64,000 nt of DNA from Nocardia rhamnosiphila NBRC 108938. GTDB lineage: Bacteria; Actinomycetota; Actinomycetes; Mycobacteriales; Mycobacteriaceae. The translations under genes and the position numbers were made by a program. A model generated the notes under the pieces. That model saw nothing but the letters and a program-made list of their open reading frames with translations, ran no database searches and was not told the DNA's origin. Shown here piece after piece: positions 18,002 through 26,536 of the stretch; positions within the stretch are counted from its first letter, which is position 1, and each line of letters opens with the position of its first letter. The DNA is taken from positions 186,001 through 250,000 of the forward strand of contig NZ_JOAJ01000002.1 of NCBI RefSeq assembly GCF_000720425.1. The letters run 5' to 3'.

Positions 18002-19162
18002 TCAGCTCGCGCCGGCGGGACCGGGCGGACGGTGACCGCCCCGGGTGTCACCGCTCTCGGCGCTCTCACCGGATGCCGCCACCCGCACCGGGTGGCTCTC
18101 GTCGTCGGTGAGAAACGACGCCAGATCCCGTCCTTGTTCGGCGACCGCGGTGCGTTCGGCTCGGGAGAGGCGGCGCAGCGGCGTGACGGTCAGGGCGTCG
18201 GCACGGCAGGTCCAGGTCGCCGCGACCCGGCCGTCGACCAGCACGACCCGTTCACCGGCGACCGAGAGGCCGCGGTGGGCATGATCGATGATCCGGCCGC
18301 GGTCGTGGTAGCCGAGGATCGCGTTGTCGAACGCGGGCAGGAACCGCACCGGGGCGGGAGTGTCCGGATCGGGGCGTGGTGCGTCCGGGAGGTCGAGGAG
18401 TTCGCGGCCCCGCTCATCGCGGAAGGTGAGCAGTTCGTCGCGGATCGCGGCCACCGCGGCGGGAAGCCCGGCGAGGCCGCACCAGGCGCGCAGATCGGCC
18501 ACCGAGGCGGGCCCGAACGCGGCGAGATAGCGCCGCACCAGCGCTTTTCCGACCGGATCGGTGCCGTCCGGTGCGGGCGGGTCGACCTCGCGCCCCAGCC
18601 AGGCGGCGAGGGGCACGGTGCGTGCGCCCGATGTGCGGCGCCACAACCCGCGCGGCGGCAGCTGCACCGTCGGGACGAGTGCGGCGATCACCAGTTCGCC
18701 GAGTGGCCGCGGCCCGGCGGCCGGCCAGCGCACGGCGAGCTCCCGGCCGAGTTCGGGCATTGTGCGGGATCGTCCGTCGGACAGTAGTTGCCCGGCCGCC
18801 GTCGCCAGTTCGTCGAGGTCGACTCCGGTGAGCTCGCGGCGGTAGACCCCGATCACCTTCTGGCGCAGCATGGCGTCGTGGCGGGCCCGCCACGCCAGCG
18901 CGTCGGCGGCGGTGACCAGATGGACGGTGCGGCGCATGAGCTGGGTGCGCACCACCCGCCGTGTCGTGAGCAGCTCGTCGAGGTGCGCCGGATCGAATGC
19001 CCGTAGCCGCGACCACAGCCCGACGAATGGTTCCTGCGGTTCCTGGGCCTGCAAGCCGCACAGATGCGCGACAGCATCGGATACCGGTAGATCGGCACGG
19101 TCCAGCAGGAACTGACGGGCGAGGGCGGCCCGGTTGAGTGCGCGGGCGGAGAGGACGGTCAT
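18002..19162 (-). CDS. Winged-helix AlkZ-like DNA glycosylase family protein
   Basis: This 386-residue protein belongs to the 'winged helix DNA-binding domain-containing' family, which includes the interstrand-crosslink glycosylase AlkZ. The N-terminal segment LCGLQAQEPQEPF carries the QxQ motif that is catalytic in AlkZ relatives, and RTVHLVTAADALAWR and the PAFDNAILGYHDR segment are also family-typical. It may repair alkylated or crosslinked DNA, though many relatives are uncharacterised. ATG 19162 is chosen because the family begins shortly after it. The C-terminal 25 residues are a low-complexity tail. Confidence 0.78.
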   Translation of the reverse strand: MTVLSARALNRAALARQFLLDRADLPVSDAVAHLCGLQAQEPQEPFVGLWSRLRAFDPAHLDELLTTRRVVRTQLMRRTVHLVTAADALAWRARHDAMLRQKVIGVYRRELTGVDLDELATAAGQLLSDGRSRTMPELGRELAVRWPAAGPRPLGELVIAALVPTVQLPPRGLWRRTSGARTVPLAAWLGREVDPPAPDGTDPVGKALVRRYLAAFGPASVADLRAWCGLAGLPAAVAAIRDELLTFRDERGRELLDLPDAPRPDPDTPAPVRFLPAFDNAILGYHDRGRIIDHAHRGLSVAGERVVLVDGRVAATWTCRADALTVTPLRRLSRAERTAVAEQGRDLASFLTDDESHPVRVAASGESAESGDTRGGHRPPGPAGAS

Positions 19163-19166
19163 CGGG

Positions 19167-19421
19167 TCAGGCCGCCGCACGCTCGGCTGCCGGACGCCGC
19201 CGTAGCGCGGGGAGTTCGACGGCGGGTGGCACGTAGGCCACATCGAGCGGGCCGAGATCCGTACCGGGCGCGACGATCCGATCTATCCGGTCGAGCACCT
19301 CGTCGTCGAGGGTGACCGCGGCACCGGCCAAGAGATCGTCGAGCTGGGGACCGAACATCATGGTGCCGAGGCAGTAGGGGCCGACCTGTATTCCGGTGCG
19401 ACCGAGGGGGCGGGTTCTCAT
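19167..19421 (-). pseudogene. Aldo/keto reductase with large internal deletion
   Basis: The 84-codon frame begins MRTRPLGRTGIQVGPYCLGT, the classic N-terminus of an aldo/keto reductase, then jumps after TMMFG directly to QLDDLLAGAAVTLDDEVLDR and IVAPGTD, which belong to the C-terminal end of the same family. The central part of the barrel, with the catalytic Tyr/Lys/His and most of the NADPH site (roughly 200 residues), is missing while the frame is kept. It cannot form a TIM barrel, so I call it a deletion pseudogene. Sequence at the junction would show whether a short repeat mediated the loss. Confidence 0.7.
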
Positions 19422-19506
19422 CGTGGTGGTGTCCTGTCGGTGTCGATTCCCGGGCATGGCGGACGGCGGTGGGCCACCGGCGCAGAGGCCCCGGCGGCCC
19501 ACCGGG

Positions 19507-19929
19507 TCAGCCGTTGTATTCGCTGATGACGTCGAGGACCCAGACGACTCCGAAACGGTCCTGCAGCATCCCGTAGGCGGGTGCCCAGCCCGCCGGGCCC
19601 AGCGGGACGACGACTGTCGCGCCCGCGGTGAGCTTTTCCCAGTACCCGGTCACCTCGTCGACGGTCTCGCCGCGCACCGAGACGAAGAACGCGTTCTTGC
19701 CCGGGTTGTGGGCGATCGACGAGGGAACGTCGTAGGCCATCACGTGGAACCCGTTATCGGCCTGCACCTGGCCCCAGGAGATCTGTTCGGCCTCGGACTC
19801 CGAGGTAACGCTGCCGGCGTCTTTGTGGGTCACGGCGGCGAAGTGACCGCCGAACACCGACTGGTAGAACTCCAGCGCCGCGCGGGCGTCGCCGCGGAAG
19901 TTCAGGTGGGTGGTGGTGGTGAGGGACAC
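19507..19929 (-). CDS. VOC/PhnB-like family protein
   Basis: This 140-residue protein of the vicinal-oxygen-chelate fold, PhnB-like subgroup, has the N-terminal LNFRGDARAALEFYQSVFGG and C-terminal RFGVVWVLDV signatures. The start is GTG at 19929. Members bind metals or small ligands, and many have no known reaction. It is divergent from a WYL-domain regulator 92 bp away, a recurrent pairing in actinobacteria, so that regulator probably controls it. Confidence 0.85.
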   Translation of the reverse strand: MSLTTTTHLNFRGDARAALEFYQSVFGGHFAAVTHKDAGSVTSESEAEQISWGQVQADNGFHVMAYDVPSSIAHNPGKNAFFVSVRGETVDEVTGYWEKLTAGATVVVPLGPAGWAPAYGMLQDRFGVVWVLDVISEYNG

Positions 19930-20021
19930 GGTTGCTCCTGATTCGGCTCGGTGGCTTACCGGAGCAACATTCGCAGGGGTAGTGGACAGGATGTGTCCTC
20001 TACTTCGGACAGAATGAAGAA

Positions 20022-21056
20022 ATGCCGAAAACGTCCGCCCGGCTGCTGGCCCTGCTGTCCCTGTTGCAGGCACGCCGGGACTGGCCGGGAACGCTGCTGG
20101 CCGAACGGCTGGAGGTCAGTGCCCGGACCGTACGCCGCGATGTCGACCGTCTGCGCGGGCTGGGCTATCCCATCGTCACCACCAAGGGCCCGGACGGCGG
20201 ATACCGGCTCGGCGCCGGCAGCCGGCTCCCGCCGCTGCTGTTCGACGACGAGCAGGCCGTCGCCCTCACCGTCGCACTGCAGCTCGCCACCACCGCGGGC
20301 GCCGGTATCCAGGAATCCGCGGCGCGCGCGCTGAACACGATCCGCCAGGTGTTGCCCGCGCACCTACGCCACCGCATCGACACCCTCCGGATCACCACCG
20401 TCGCACCACCGGCGGGCCGGCCCGCGCCGGAGGTGCGCACCGGCGTTCTCACCGTCCTGGGCGCCGCCGTCCACCACGGCGAAGTACTGCGCTTCGACTA
20501 CGCGGCCACCGCACCGCGGACAGGTGACGACCGGGCCCCGACCCCGCCCCGCCGGGTAGAGCCCCACCATCTCGTCACCTGGGGTGGACGCTGGTACCTC
20601 GTCGCCTGGGACCTCGACCGCGCCGACTGGCGAACCTTCCGTGCCGACCGGATCCACCCGCGCACCCCCACCGGCCCGCGCTTCGCTCCCCGCGCGCTCC
20701 CGACAGGTGATGTCACCACATTTCTGACCAGCAGATTCCGCGGCACGGACGCGACCGGCGACTGGCCCTGCCGCGGCGAGGTGATCCTGCACCTCGCCGC
20801 GGCCGACGTGGCACCGTTCATCCACGACGGAGTGGTGGAGGCGCTGAGCCCCGACCGATGCCGGGTCGCCGTCGGCTCGTGGTCGTGGACGGCACTCGCC
20901 AGTGCCCTCGGCACGTTCGACGCCGATATGGAAGTCCTGGGCCCACCCGAACTCACCGCCGCGTTCGCCCGCCTGGCCCGCCGCTACACCGAAGCGGCGA
21001 ACAGCGGATCCGGCACGCACCCGAGGCCGGCGTCAGCGCGCGACGGCGAATCATGA
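20022..21056 (+). CDS. WYL-domain transcriptional regulator (YafY-like)
   Basis: This 344-residue regulator has an N-terminal HTH_11 winged helix (about 1-60; LEVSARTVRRDVDRLRGLGY), a linker, a WYL domain with GGRWYLVAWDLDR (about 189-201) that senses ligands or nucleic acids, and a C-terminal WCX extension. ATG 20022 is close upstream of the first helix. It diverges from the PhnB-like gene and is its likely regulator. The effector is unknown. Confidence 0.9.
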   Translation: MPKTSARLLALLSLLQARRDWPGTLLAERLEVSARTVRRDVDRLRGLGYPIVTTKGPDGGYRLGAGSRLPPLLFDDEQAVALTVALQLATTAGAGIQESAARALNTIRQVLPAHLRHRIDTLRITTVAPPAGRPAPEVRTGVLTVLGAAVHHGEVLRFDYAATAPRTGDDRAPTPPRRVEPHHLVTWGGRWYLVAWDLDRADWRTFRADRIHPRTPTGPRFAPRALPTGDVTTFLTSRFRGTDATGDWPCRGEVILHLAAADVAPFIHDGVVEALSPDRCRVAVGSWSWTALASALGTFDADMEVLGPPELTAAFARLARRYTEAANSGSGTHPRPASARDGES

Positions 21057-21282
21057 GGTCGTCCGACCGCGCTCCGCGTCCGCCGGAACCGTCGGCGCGA
21101 CCCACGGCGGCATAGGAGATCTTCCACAGCCGGCGCGCCACCGCGCGCGTTGCCTCGATCGTCAACGGCAGCGGCCGGAAATGGTCGGTGAACTCGTGGA
21201 CACCACGGCCGAACATTTCCGGCGCGGAGCCCGGCCGACCCAGAGGTACTCGACCCCGCGGCCGCGGACAGGCACGGACCTG
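21057..21282 (-). other. Intergenic stretch with coding-like leftward frame
   Basis: No recognised gene. A leftward frame from ATG 21216 reads MFGRGVHEFTDHF then PLTIEATRAVARRLWKISYA with host-like codon use, but it runs on into the 3' end of the WYL gene (stop at 20953) and matches nothing I know. It may be a gene remnant or chance. Confidence 0.2.
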
Positions 21283-22065
21283 TCAGAAGTCGAAACCACC
21301 GCCGTCGAAGCCGCCGCCGTCGAAGCCACCCCCGTCGCCGCCCCAATCGTCCTGGCCGCCGGCGTCGCCGCCCGGTCCGCCGTAATCCTGTTCTCCGGCG
21401 GCGAGTCCGTCCGCATAGCCCTCCCCGAAGCCCTGTTCGAAACCTTCGGCGCCGTAACCCACGCCGGCCATCCCGGAGAACAGTGAGGTGAACAGCAGGG
21501 CCGAGCCCACTCCCCAGACACCGGCGATCATGGCCGGTTTCCACCAGGGCTCGGAATACCAGCCGGCCGGGACCGGCCGGCCCGCGACGCGCCCGCCCGG
21601 GTAGTAGTTCGGCGTCCCGGCCGAAGGGCGCGGGGACGCGGCGATCCGGCGGTTGTCGAAGTCGATCACCCGGTCTTCGCTGACCTCACCCGCGCCGGCC
21701 TGCCCCGGCAACTCGGGTACGGCGGGGCCGGGATCCATTTCCATGGCGATCCGGGCGGCCCGGATGTAGTAGAGCCCCTCGAGCGCGGTCTGTCTCGCCA
21801 GCCGGGCCTAGACCGGGGTCCTGGCCTGGTCGACCTGCGAGCCCGCCGCGGTGTGGCGTTCCGCGGCGTCGGCCAGCGCTTGCCGCGCGGCCGGGTTGCT
21901 ACCGGACAGGTGGTAGATCTGACCGCCGAGGCGCTCGTTGACCTGGCGCGCCTCGGCGAGCGCATCGGCCAATTCGGTCGCCGCGCGCAGACTGTTCCGC
22001 CGGGACCGCCACACCAGGATCGACGCCACCAGCACGACCGCCACCGCGATCAGTAGCCACTCCAT
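21283..22065 (-). pseudogene. DUF1542-type membrane protein gene split by an in-frame amber codon
   Basis: One continuous leftward frame encodes a typical actinobacterial protein. An N-terminal membrane anchor (MEWLLIAVAVVLVASILVW) and a coiled-coil region are followed by LARQTALEGLYYIRAARIAM, RPVPAGWYSEPWWKPAM, a second membrane segment and a Gly/Phe/Asp tail with three GGGFD repeats. A TAG codon at 21808-21810 (codon 86) interrupts it. Family members that I recall are continuous here, often with Gln, so a CAG-to-TAG change is likely. Without suppression only an 85-residue anchor fragment would be made; the downstream part has an in-frame ATG at 21744. Sequencing error is possible. Confidence 0.7.
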
Positions 22066-22228
22066 GGTCACGCACTCCTCTTGTCGGCGGAGCACCGTGC
22101 CGACCAGCGTACTCGCCGGCCGGCGGCCCACGGCCCGGCCGGACCGGCGGGCACCGCGACGACCACCCGGCCGGGTCGAGCCGGCGCCGGGGGGCGGGCG
22201 GAAACGCCGCGGAGAACACCACAGCAAG

Positions 22229-22247
22229 TAAGGTTAGGGTAACCTTC
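22229..22247. promoter_or_regulatory. IdeR/DtxR-type iron box
   Basis: TAAGGTTAGGGTAACCTTC matches the 19-bp DtxR/IdeR operator consensus (TWAGGTTAGSCTAACCTWA) at 17 positions, with perfect inner arms AAGGTTA/TAACCTT. It lies 67 bp before DoxX and on the far side of the split membrane gene's promoter. It suggests iron-dependent repression of one or both genes. Confidence 0.7.
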
Positions 22248-22262
22248 ACGGGGAACGATCTT

Positions 22263-22287
22263 GGTCTGCCGAACGCCGCGGCAGACC
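22263..22287. repeat. Inverted repeat in DoxX leader
   Basis: GGTCTGCC and GGCAGACC are perfect 8-bp arms 9 bp apart, ending 26 bp before the DoxX ATG. It could be a second operator or an mRNA hairpin. Confidence 0.45.
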
Positions 22288-22313
22288 ATCCAGATGAAAC
22301 CAGGGGGTTCCCG

Positions 22314-22850
22314 ATGACCGTCGGCCAGACACTCGACCGCGCCGAAAGCGCTTCCAGCAGAGACCACGACCTCTCCATCGACATCGGCCTGCTGATCCTG
22401 CGGCTGGCCTTCGGGCTGCTGTTCGCCGCCCACGGCGCACAGAAGCTGTTCGGCTGGTTCGGCGGCGAGGGACTCGCGGCCAACAATGCCGGGTTCGAGC
22501 AGATGGGCTTCAACCCCGGCACCCTCTTCGGCACCCTGGCCGGACTCAGCGAACTCACCGGTGGGCTGCTGCTTGCCTGCGGAGCGTTCACTCCCCTGGG
22601 GGCGGCAATGGTACTGGGCACCGGAATCGTCATCGTCGACACCGGATTCGGCAAGGGACTGCTCGGCGGCTACGAGATGGGCCTGCTCTTCGCGGTGGTC
22701 GCGGCAGCGGTCGCGTTCACCGGCCCCGGCCGGCTGTCGGTGGACGCGGGCCGGCCCTGGGCGCGCACCGGACCGGCCTGGGGCGCGATCTCGGTGGGTC
22801 TCGCCGTGGTGGCCGCGGTCATCACTTTGGTTTTCAAGGCAGTGCTGTAA
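22314..22850 (+). CDS. DoxX family membrane protein
   Basis: This 178-residue DoxX-family protein has four hydrophobic segments and the signature LRLAFGLLFAAHGAQKLFGWFGG (residues about 28-50), where His and Lys/Phe spacing is family-typical. DoxX proteins are linked to redox homeostasis and thiol stress in mycobacteria. GGGGG lies 7 bp before ATG 22314. The upstream iron box implies control by an IdeR-type repressor, unusual for this family and worth testing. It appears monocistronic. Confidence 0.88.
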   Translation: MTVGQTLDRAESASSRDHDLSIDIGLLILRLAFGLLFAAHGAQKLFGWFGGEGLAANNAGFEQMGFNPGTLFGTLAGLSELTGGLLLACGAFTPLGAAMVLGTGIVIVDTGFGKGLLGGYEMGLLFAVVAAAVAFTGPGRLSVDAGRPWARTGPAWGAISVGLAVVAAVITLVFKAVL

Positions 22851-23344
22851 TCCCGGGCGCCGAACCCGCCGGTCCACCGGGTCGGTGGGTGCGACGGGTC
22901 CGTGGAAAACACATTTCGCGAAATCCATCACCGCCGACTCCGAACACGCACCAATTAGAAGACTGGACGGTTCGCGTCGAATTCGCCCGCACCCGGCGGG
23001 AATATTACTGTGCGACTCCCGGAGAGGACTCGGTACAACAGTGATTCGGGACGGCTGGTCACAACACCTGCCGCACAGACCATCTCGAGTGCACAACGTG
23101 GCGAGAAAGCTCAAAAGTTGATCTAGATTGCGGTCCTCTTCGTTGCTAGGCTGTTGCTGCCGACGAGGACGGTCACATGCACTCGGCGGCACGAACCCAG
23201 TTGGTACCAGGAGCCTTTCACCACGCGTCGCTGTTCGGCGATCCGTCACCCATTATTCGGCAACGTGTCCGAAAGGCGTCCTATCGATGCAGAAGGCCGC
23301 GGAGATTCGAGACGAGAATGCTCCGCCGGTCCAGGAGTTTCCAC
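22851..23344. other. Long intergenic region
   Basis: About 490 bases without a convincing gene. It is less GC-rich than its surroundings and probably contains the promoter and a long leader of the roadblock pair. A rightward frame from 23177 joins the roadblock gene in frame, but its first 56 residues look non-coding. No RNA gene was recognised. Confidence 0.4.
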
Positions 23345-23713
23345 ATGAATCTGGACGACGCACTACGTGAGGGAATGTCCGTGGACGGTGCGATCGGTAT
23401 CGCACTCGTCGATGCGGGCAGCGGAATGCTGCTGGCGAAACAGGGCGGCAGTTCCGTTTTCGATCTCGATATCGCCGGCGCGGTGAACACCGAGGTCCTG
23501 CGCGCGAAGCTGCGTGCGATCGAGGCATTGCAATTGAACGACTCCGTCCAGGACATCCTCGTTTCCCTCGACGCCCAGTACCACATCATCATGCCGCTGG
23601 CGCGTAACGCCGAAGAGCAGCTCTTCCTCTATCTGGCGCTGGACCGCTCCCGTGCCAACCTGGCCCTCGCCCGCCACCAGCTCCGTCGCGTCGAACAAGC
23701 GATCAGACTATGA
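23345..23713 (+). CDS. Roadblock/LC7 domain-like protein
   Basis: This 122-residue protein has the small alpha/beta roadblock fold (DGAIGIALVDAGSGMLLAKQGG; LFLYLALDRSRANLALARHQ). Such proteins act as regulators of small Ras-like GTPases in bacteria. AGGAG lies 7 bp upstream of ATG 23345. The stop overlaps the next roadblock gene by 4 bp (ATGA), so the two are co-translated and may form a heterodimer. Unlike streptomycete conservons, no GTPase, DUF742 or histidine kinase gene is adjacent. Confidence 0.75.
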   Translation: MNLDDALREGMSVDGAIGIALVDAGSGMLLAKQGGSSVFDLDIAGAVNTEVLRAKLRAIEALQLNDSVQDILVSLDAQYHIIMPLARNAEEQLFLYLALDRSRANLALARHQLRRVEQAIRL

Positions 23714-24126
23714 ACAGCGGCCCCGGACGCCGGGATGTGCTGCTCAGCGACCCCGCGATCGTGGGCCGCCTGTTGCAGCAGGCGTGCGACGAGATCGACG
23801 GCATCGAGCACGCCATCATGACCAGCCGCGACGGGCTCCTCATCGCCGCGAACAAGGAGGCCGGTGACGACGCCGCCGATACCCTCGCGGACCGCGCCTC
23901 GGCGATGGCCGCGGCCGGTGCGGGAATCGGCGACCATTTCACCCAGCTGGTATCCCACGGCCGGCTACAAGGTTCCATTTTCGAGGCAGAACAGGGCTGC
24001 GTCGGCGTATTCCCGATCAGCACCACCCTGTTGCTCGTCGTGACCAGCCGGACCTCGGTCAGTATGGGCCGCTTCAGTGTTGCCGCCAAACGGACGTTGC
24101 AGTTGCTGCAATCCCCCGACCCCTGA
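23710..24126 (+). CDS. Roadblock/LC7 domain protein
   Basis: This 138-residue roadblock/LC7 protein contains DEIDGIEHAIMTSRDGLLIAANK and the LLLVVTSRTSVSMG strand-helix typical of MglB/CvnB-like regulators. It overlaps the preceding roadblock gene by 4 bp. The pair probably forms a complex that modulates a GTPase encoded elsewhere. It ends 40 bp before the convergent gene at 24167-24754. Confidence 0.82.
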   Translation: MNSGPGRRDVLLSDPAIVGRLLQQACDEIDGIEHAIMTSRDGLLIAANKEAGDDAADTLADRASAMAAAGAGIGDHFTQLVSHGRLQGSIFEAEQGCVGVFPISTTLLLVVTSRTSVSMGRFSVAAKRTLQLLQSPDP

Positions 24127-24166
24127 CCCGGGTGCGACGGGCCGGGTCACCGGCCGGGTTCGTCGA

Positions 24167-24754
24167 TCACGAGGGGCCACGCAGCGGCCGCAGCGAGGCC
24201 AGCAGCCCGATCTCGGGGGCGAGTGCGCCGTCCTGCCCGAGCGCACGGAAGTCGTCCGCGACCGGACCCGGATCGAGTTCTCCCGCCCGCACCGCCTGAT
24301 AGCGCACCTGCGACCACACGAAGGTGTCCAGATCATCGAAGCGGGTGCCGCCTTCGAGAACCTCCTCCTCGTGGAACCAGATCGCCACCTGCCCGCTGGT
24401 GAGCAGCGTGTACAGGTTGCCGCCACCGTCGGCGCCGAGGGTGTACACGTCGTCGTCGGTGAGTTCGGTGCGGTAATCGCTGTCCAACAGTCCGCACTGG
24501 TTGGCAGCGAAACCGAACCCGTAGGACCAGTCGTAGATATCGAGGAACTGCGGCATGGTTCCGGACCGCACCCGGCGATCGAATCCGGCGAGCGCGGCGG
24601 CGGCGGTGGGGTCGAGCCGTTCCAGGAACGGCTCGACCGGCCGGACCGCGGATCGGGGGATCTCGACGCGCGGCCGTTCGGGGAACCAACGCGTCAGGTC
24701 GGCGTCGAGATCCCGCTCGATGTAACCGGTCAGGTCTGCACGGGTTATCGGCAT
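24167..24754 (-). CDS. SUKH (SMI1/KNR4)-like protein
   Basis: This 195-residue soluble acidic protein has a segment YTLGADGGGNLYTLLTSGQV and a following IWFHEE and FDDLDTFVWSQV that resemble SMI1/KNR4 (SUKH) proteins, which often serve as immunity or scaffold proteins. I am not certain of the family. ATG 24754 is chosen because the sequence upstream in frame is low-complexity. No toxin gene is adjacent. An 18-bp-arm inverted repeat lies 16 bp upstream. Confidence 0.6.
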   Translation of the reverse strand: MPITRADLTGYIERDLDADLTRWFPERPRVEIPRSAVRPVEPFLERLDPTAAAALAGFDRRVRSGTMPQFLDIYDWSYGFGFAANQCGLLDSDYRTELTDDDVYTLGADGGGNLYTLLTSGQVAIWFHEEEVLEGGTRFDDLDTFVWSQVRYQAVRAGELDPGPVADDFRALGQDGALAPEIGLLASLRPLRGPS

Positions 24755-24770
24755 CGCCGGATCGTATGCG

Positions 24771-24809
24771 GCCGGGTGCGGTGGCGCCACCGGCGCCACC
24801 GCACCCGGC
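24771..24809. repeat. Perfect 18-bp inverted repeat between divergent genes
   Basis: Arms 24771-24788 and 24792-24809 are exactly complementary (GCCGGGTGCGGTGGCGCC in the left arm) around a 3-nt loop. The repeat sits between the SUKH-like and ABC-F genes, 56 bp before the ABC-F start, where a terminator is not expected. It could be an attenuator or an operator. Confidence 0.7.
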
Positions 24810-24864
24810 ACCACGACGGCGGGCGGCCGAAGGGCCGCGCGGGCAAGCGGGCAGAATATGCGCG

Positions 24865-26505
24865 GTGAGCGCAACCTTGCAGGCCAGCGGACTGTCGGCC
24901 GGACACGCCGAACGCACCCTGTTCGCCGACCTCGAATTCACTCTCGCACCCGGCGACGTGGTCGGCCTGGTCGGCGTCAACGGCGCCGGCAAATCGACGC
25001 TGTTGCGCATGCTCGCCGACGGCGCTCCGGACGAGGGCACGATCACCCTGAGCCCGCCGGATGCCACCGTCGGCTATCTGGCCCAGGAACCCGAACGGAT
25101 CGACGGCGAAACCGTGCTCGGATTCCTCGCTCGCCGCACCGGCGTCGCGCATGCCCAGCGGGTCATGGACGCGGCCGCCGAACGCCTCGGCGAGGGTGGC
25201 GCCGACGACTACTCCCCTGCCCTCGAGCGCTGGCTCGCGCTCGGCGGAGCCGACCTCGAGCAGCGCGCCGCGGAGATCGCCGCCGACCTCGGGCTCACCG
25301 GTAACCTCGCGGGCGGATTGGCGACGCCGATGACGGGCCTGTCCGGCGGCCAGGCGGCCCGCGCCGGTCTCGCCTCGGTGCTGCTGTCGCGCTTCGATAT
25401 CCTGCTGCTCGACGAACCCACCAACGACCTCGATCTGGACGGTCTCGAACGCCTCGAACGTTTCGTCACCGGGGTCCGGACCCCGCTCATGATCATCAGC
25501 CACGACCGGGAATTCCTGACCCGCACCGTGAACAGCGTGCTCGAACTCGATCTCGCCCAGCAGCAGATCGGCTTCTACGACGGCGGCTACGACGCCTACC
25601 TGGCCGAGCGCGAGATCACGCGCCGGCATGCCCGCGAGGCCTACGACGAATACGCGGCCACCCGAACCGGACTGGAAGCCCGGGCGCAGATGCAACGCAA
25701 CTGGCTGGAACACGGTGTACGCAACGCACGCCGTAAGAGCAAGAACGACTCCGACAAGGCCGGTCGCAAAACCCGCGCCGAATCCACCGAGAAGCAAGCC
25801 GCCAAGGCCCGCCAGACACAACGGCGTATCGAACGGCTCGATGTTGTGGAGGAACCGCGCAAGGAGTGGGAGCTGCGGATGACGATCGCGACCGCGCCGC
25901 GCAGCGGTACCGTCGTCGCGACCGCCGGTGCTGCCACTGTCACGCGCGGTGAGTTCACGCTCGGGCCGGTGACCACCCGGATCGACTGGGCCGACCGCAT
26001 CGTCGTGTCCGGCGCGAACGGCTCCGGCAAATCCACTCTGCTCGCTTTGCTGCTCGGCAAACTCGCGCCCGAAACGGGTACGGCGACATTGGGTTCCGGC
26101 GTGCGGATCGGCGAGGTCGACCAGGCACGTGGCCTGTTCCGCGGGGAGGCCACGCTCGCGGCCACCTTCGGTACGGCGATGCCGGACTGGCCGGATGCCG
26201 AGGTGCGCACCCTGCTCGCCAAATTCGGCCTGCGCGGCCCGCACGTCAACCGCGCCTGCGACACCCTGTCCCCCGGCGAACGCACCCGGGCCGCACTCGC
26301 ACTGCTCCAGGCCCGCGGCGTGAACCTGCTCGTCCTGGACGAGCCGACCAACCATCTCGATCTGCCCGCCATCGAACAGCTCGAGCAGGCCGTCGACTCC
26401 TTCACCGGCACACTCCTGCTGGTGACGCACGACCGGCGGATGCTGGACTCGGTGCGCGCGACCCGGCGCTGGCACCTGGCCGGCGGGCAGCTCATCGAGG
26501 AGTAG
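24865..26505 (+). CDS. ABC-F family ATP-binding protein
   Basis: This 546-residue protein has two ABC ATPase domains and no membrane segments. Walker A motifs are GVNGAGKST and GANGSGKST, signature motifs LSGGQ and LSPGE, and Walker B/D-loops LLLDEPTNDLDLD and LVLDEPTNHLDL; a charged linker with coiled-coil character lies between. ABC-F proteins act on the ribosome, rescuing stalled translation or protecting it from antibiotics. GTG 24865 is chosen because the ABC domain begins directly after it. The strong hairpin upstream hints at attenuation. It could be a resistance or housekeeping member. Confidence 0.92.
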   Translation: MSATLQASGLSAGHAERTLFADLEFTLAPGDVVGLVGVNGAGKSTLLRMLADGAPDEGTITLSPPDATVGYLAQEPERIDGETVLGFLARRTGVAHAQRVMDAAAERLGEGGADDYSPALERWLALGGADLEQRAAEIAADLGLTGNLAGGLATPMTGLSGGQAARAGLASVLLSRFDILLLDEPTNDLDLDGLERLERFVTGVRTPLMIISHDREFLTRTVNSVLELDLAQQQIGFYDGGYDAYLAEREITRRHAREAYDEYAATRTGLEARAQMQRNWLEHGVRNARRKSKNDSDKAGRKTRAESTEKQAAKARQTQRRIERLDVVEEPRKEWELRMTIATAPRSGTVVATAGAATVTRGEFTLGPVTTRIDWADRIVVSGANGSGKSTLLALLLGKLAPETGTATLGSGVRIGEVDQARGLFRGEATLAATFGTAMPDWPDAEVRTLLAKFGLRGPHVNRACDTLSPGERTRAALALLQARGVNLLVLDEPTNHLDLPAIEQLEQAVDSFTGTLLLVTHDRRMLDSVRATRRWHLAGGQLIEE

Positions 26506-26508
26506 ATG

Positions 26509-26532
26509 GGTGCCGAGGGCGGCCCCGGCACC
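26509..26532. terminator. Short hairpin in convergent gap
   Basis: GGTGCCG and CGGCACC, 10 nt apart, fill the 31-bp gap between the convergent ABC-F and MFS genes, consistent with a bidirectional terminator. Confidence 0.4.
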
Positions 26533-26536
26533 GTCC

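Noticed and set aside
21285..21330. Short GCC/GTC-rich tandem repeat resembling a direct-repeat array
   Set aside because: It encodes the GGGFD repeats of the split membrane protein; no spacers, so not CRISPR.
22851..23344. Possible structured RNA or tRNA in the long gap
   Set aside because: No cloverleaf, T-loop motif or recognised riboswitch could be found by eye.
24745..26475. 576-codon leftward ORF opposite ABC-F
   Set aside because: Shadow frame; the ABC motifs on the other strand are unambiguous.
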